Part shown: piece after piece, positions 61,226 through 64,000 of the stretch
Position numbering within the stretch: position 1 is the first letter of the stretch
How the letters are laid out: the number at the start of each line of letters is the position of its first letter
From: Chitinophaga niastensis
GTDB taxonomy: Bacteria > Bacteroidota > Bacteroidia > Chitinophagales > Chitinophagaceae
Assembly (NCBI RefSeq): GCF_003014755.1
Contig: NZ_PYAW01000002.1
Coordinates: 682,001 to 746,000 of the forward strand
Length of the DNA: 64,000 nt
Direction of reading: 5' to 3'
Translations under genes and position numbers: made by a program
The notes under the pieces: model-generated
Told to the model about the DNA's origin: nothing
Seen by the model: only the letters and a program-made list of their open reading frames with translations
The model's database searches: none

Positions 61226-61233
61226 TATGTTTG
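61226..61233 (+). promoter_or_regulatory. putative -7 box of the TMEM175-like gene
   Basis: TATGTTTG matches TAnnTTTG exactly and directly follows the terminator. It covers the first in-frame ATG (61227), which supports the later start at 61257. No TTG is present at the -33 distance. Confidence 0.35.
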
Positions 61234-61256
61234 TAATGAATCCAAAATCTCCCGCA

Positions 61257-61913
61257 ATGAAGAAAGATGAGCTGCAGTATAATCAGTTGGCAGGACAACG
61301 TATACAGCGCATAGAGGCGCTCAGTGATGGTGTATTTGCCATAGCTATGACCTTACTGGTATTAGATCTGAAGGTGCCTGTTGGCAATGCACTGAGTTCA
61401 GAGAAAGATCTGTTGCACGAGCTGGGCCTTTTGTGGCCTAAAATAGCCACTTATTTTGTTGGGTTTATGACCATGGGAATTTTTTGGCTGGGACAGTCGG
61501 CTCAGTTTTCCTTTATCGAAAGAACAGACCGCAGACTTTCTATGGTATCTGTCTTTTTTCTGGCCTTTGTATCGCTGGTGCCCTTTACCACGGCTTATTT
61601 GAGTGAACATTTCAATTTCAGGATAGCTATAGGGTTGTACTGGCTGAACATTCTTTTATTGGGCGTATTTCTGTATATCCATTGGGTGTGTGCTTATAAC
61701 AGTGGATTTGTAGAAATAAAAACGCTGGATCGCGGAAAAGTAGACAAGGCGATCAGGAACCGGATTATAAATGCACAATTAATGTATGCCGGCGCTGCCT
61801 TGCTGTGCTTCATTTCCCCGATGCTGAGCATTATTATTATCTTCCTGATACAATTTAATTACGCGGTGGTGTTTACATCTCCCATAAAAAAATTGTTCTC
61901 CCGGCGGGGTTAA
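61257..61913 (+). CDS. TMEM175-family (DUF1211) potassium channel-like protein
   Basis: A 218 aa membrane protein with the TMEM175 signature at the first helix (RIEALSDGVFAIAMTLLVLD, about residues 17-36; LSD replaces the more usual FSD), then five further hydrophobic segments (for example IATYFVGFMTMGIFWLG, VFFLAFVSLVPFTTAYL, LYWLNILLLGVFLYIHWV, LMYAGAALLCFISPMLSIIIIFLIQF). Six helices fit a one-domain bacterial TMEM175, which forms K+-conducting oligomers. Upstream in-frame ATGs at 61227 and 61236 are possible starts; the first is inside a promoter-like box. Confidence 0.85.
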   Translation: MKKDELQYNQLAGQRIQRIEALSDGVFAIAMTLLVLDLKVPVGNALSSEKDLLHELGLLWPKIATYFVGFMTMGIFWLGQSAQFSFIERTDRRLSMVSVFFLAFVSLVPFTTAYLSEHFNFRIAIGLYWLNILLLGVFLYIHWVCAYNSGFVEIKTLDRGKVDKAIRNRIINAQLMYAGAALLCFISPMLSIIIIFLIQFNYAVVFTSPIKKLFSRRG

Positions 61914-62038
61914 CAATAACATAACTACCACTCCTCACAGTTAGTTGCACACAAATATAGTTTTTACTATTTTCGACCGCCTTAGATAAAACCCTTTAAT
62001 GGCGGGCATTACAGCGATCATGAAAAATTCAGAAAACA

Positions 62039-64000
62039 ATGGATAATAGAAGAGATTTTATTAAGAAAGCAGCGTTATTGTCCGGAGCTGCAGGTGTATT
62101 CAGCGCATTACCTGCCTCTATTCAGCGGGCGATGGCCATAGATCCCAAGGCTGGCACTACATTTCAGGATGCTGAGCACATCGTTGTGCTGATGCAGGAA
62201 AATCGTTCTTTTGACCATTGTTATGGTACACTCAGAGGGGTGCGTGGATATAATGATCCGCGTGCTATTCAGCTGCCCAACAAGAACCTGGTATGGCTGC
62301 AGAGCAACAGCAAGGGCGAAACCTATGCCCCCTTCCGTTTAAACCTGAAGGATACCAAAGCCACCTGGATGAGCAGTTTGCCACATGCATGGGCTAACCA
62401 GGTAGATGCACGCCATAATGGTAAATATGATCAGTGGTTGCTGGTGAAACAATCCGGTAACAAAGAATGGGCTCCTATGCCACTTACCCTGGGTTTTTAT
62501 AATCGTGAAGATATTCCGTTTTATTATTCACTGGCGGATGCATTTACCGTGTGCGATCAGAATTTCTGTTCTTCTTTAACGGGCACAACACCCAACAGGC
62601 TTTACCTGTGGACAGGTACCCTTCGGGATGAACAAAAGGCGTCTGCTAAAGCAAACGTATGGAATGAAGATGTGGACTATGGTGCAGAAGCACATTGGCC
62701 TAGTTTTCCGGAACGCCTGGAAGACAATGGTATTTCCTGGAAAATATATCAGAATGAAATCAGCGCAGCAGGATTGGAGGGCGAAGAAGATGGTATGCTG
62801 GCTAATTTCACGGATAACCCTATTGAATGGTTTGCCGCTTATAATGTGGGTTTCGCAAAAGGCCATATTGCCTGGTTACACCGTCAGATAGCATCGCTTC
62901 CGAATGAAATTGCTGATCTGGAGAAAACAGCCAGGCTTAGTTCCAATAGCGATGAGATAACCAAACTGGAAAAGAAAGTAAAACAGCAGAAAGCAGATCT
63001 GGAGAGATGTAAAAATGATGCGGAGAAATTTACAGCGGCTAATTTTGCAAAATTATCACAGCGGGCCCAAAATCTCCATAATAAAGCATTTACCACCAAT
63101 ATCAATGATCCTCATTATCATGAACTGGAAACGCTGACTTATAATGACGGTGATACCAAAAGAACAGTGCAGGTGCCTAAAGGTGATATATTACATCAGT
63201 TCAGAACGGATGTTAATACCGGCAAACTGCCTACAGTTTCCTGGCTTGTAGCTCCCGGTGAGTTTTCTGATCATCCGGGTTCTCCCTGGTATGGCGCCTG
63301 GTATGTGTCGGAGGTATTGGATATCTTAACCAAACAAACAGAAGTATGGAAGAAAACCATCTTCATACTGTGTTATGATGAAAATGATGGTTACTTCGAT
63401 CACGTGCCTCCTTTTGTAGCGCCGCATAAACCCGGTACCGGACTAGTTTCTGAAGGAATTGATACCAGTGTGGAATATGTTACCAAAGAACATGAGCAGG
63501 CCAAAAAACATGTAACGCCGGAGGAAGTGCGGGAAGGGCCTATAGGATTGGGATACCGCGTGCCATTGGTGATAGCATCGCCCTGGAGCCGTGGTGGTTA
63601 TGTGAATTCGCAGGTTTTTGACCATACCTCCATCGTTCAGTTTATAGAGCAGTTCCTGCAACATAAGACAGGCAAGGCTATTAAAGAAACAAATATCTCG
63701 GAATGGCGTCGTACGGTTTGCGGAGATCTGACTTCCGTGTTCCGTCCGTTTAATGGCGAGAAAATAGCGGTGCCTTTCCCTGAGAGAAATGAGTTTATTG
63801 AGAGTGTGTATAATGCGAAGTTTAAGAAGCTGCCGGATGGTTTCAAGCCATTGACTGCCGAAGAGATTGCAAAGATCAATGCGGACCCTGCGCATGCAGC
63901 ATGGATGCCTCAACAGGAAAAGGGTGTACGTGTTTCCAATGCTTTGCCTTATGAATTATATGCAGGTGGTAAATTAAGTGCAGATAAAAAATCTTTCGGG
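62039..64000 (+). CDS. phosphocholine-type phospholipase C, C-terminus missing
   Basis: The frame is open for 654 codons to the right edge; full-length relatives are about 800-850 aa. It starts MDNRRDFIKKAALLSGAAGVF, a twin-arginine signal (RRDFIKKA), then the phosphoesterase motifs HIVVLMQENRSFDHCYGTLRG (about residues 49-69), SSLTGTTPNRLYLWTG, DHPGSPWYGAWYV and FILCYDENDGYFDHVPPF. A charged helical stretch of about 70 aa (about residues 295-365) is inserted before THxx-type motifs. It belongs to the PF04185 acid phosphatase / phospholipase C group and should be exported folded via Tat. Confidence 0.93.
   Translation, partial: MDNRRDFIKKAALLSGAAGVFSALPASIQRAMAIDPKAGTTFQDAEHIVVLMQENRSFDHCYGTLRGVRGYNDPRAIQLPNKNLVWLQSNSKGETYAPFRLNLKDTKATWMSSLPHAWANQVDARHNGKYDQWLLVKQSGNKEWAPMPLTLGFYNREDIPFYYSLADAFTVCDQNFCSSLTGTTPNRLYLWTGTLRDEQKASAKANVWNEDVDYGAEAHWPSFPERLEDNGISWKIYQNEISAAGLEGEEDGMLANFTDNPIEWFAAYNVGFAKGHIAWLHRQIASLPNEIADLEKTARLSSNSDEITKLEKKVKQQKADLERCKNDAEKFTAANFAKLSQRAQNLHNKAFTTNINDPHYHELETLTYNDGDTKRTVQVPKGDILHQFRTDVNTGKLPTVSWLVAPGEFSDHPGSPWYGAWYVSEVLDILTKQTEVWKKTIFILCYDENDGYFDHVPPFVAPHKPGTGLVSEGIDTSVEYVTKEHEQAKKHVTPEEVREGPIGLGYRVPLVIASPWSRGGYVNSQVFDHTSIVQFIEQFLQHKTGKAIKETNISEWRRTVCGDLTSVFRPFNGEKIAVPFPERNEFIESVYNAKFKKLPDGFKPLTAEEIAKINADPAHAAWMPQQEKGVRVSNALPYELYAGGKLSADKKSFG

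Overview
The window is a dense stretch of chromosome from a Bacteroidota bacterium, most likely Chitinophagaceae (Chitinophaga-like). The evidence is the promoter type (TTTG, about 17 to 21 bp, then TAnnTTTG), the near absence of Shine-Dalgarno sites, an ECF sigma/FecR anti-sigma pair with an STN-domain partner, DUF4136 and OmpH-type envelope proteins, and intergenic DNA filled with long inverted repeats. No phage, transposase, CRISPR array or rRNA operon is visible. The protein-level assignments come from reading motifs and family resemblance, not from database searches.

Layout. 1-9456: a full protoheme pathway, with hemA-C-D-E-F-B-L leftward (hemL cut by the left edge) and hemH-hemG divergent to the right. 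9517-12576: the three-subunit proton-pumping transhydrogenase. 12838-38835: mostly core genes (16S/23S methyltransferase-like, LysM protein, fmt, NamZ-like muramidase, FKBP, thioesterase, metE, pepT, exbBD, prmC, ribD, YigZ, hydroxyacyl-CoA dehydrogenase, Mrp/ApbC, PaiB-like, pyrF, acyl-CoA dehydrogenase, apbE, envelope proteins, HAD, DUF2130). 39200-47100: small unknown genes, tRNA-Leu(GAG), a histidine kinase, a glycosyltransferase, a PepSY protein, two tRNA-Gly(GCC) and a pair of polytopic membrane proteins. 47132-54510: an AraC regulator divergent from a five-gene operon (RraA-fold aldolase, secreted GH2, enolase-superfamily dehydratase, SDR, SMP-30 lactonase) that reads as a non-phosphorylative sugar-acid pathway. 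55762-60419: an ECF sigma / FecR / STN-CarboxypepD-surface-repeat locus followed by a paralogous surface-repeat protein. 60765-64000: a lipoprotein, a TMEM175-type channel and a Tat-exported phospholipase C cut by the right edge.

Two signals stand out. First, a sequence identical in 19 positions with identical 13-bp spacing (TCGTAGGGGTA-N13-GTGTCGTT) lies before the sigma gene and before the downstream surface-repeat gene, which makes it a strong candidate for the promoter read by this sigma factor. The expected TonB receptor barrel is replaced by GVQIAG-type repeats, so this looks like a cell-surface signalling system with an unusual sensor. Second, about sixteen intergenic inverted repeats punctuate the window, and most of them are built from short periodic arrays, either heptamers (GCnnTTA, GAATTAC) or nonamers (GATT every 9 bp). 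Arms match each other within a copy better than they match other copies.
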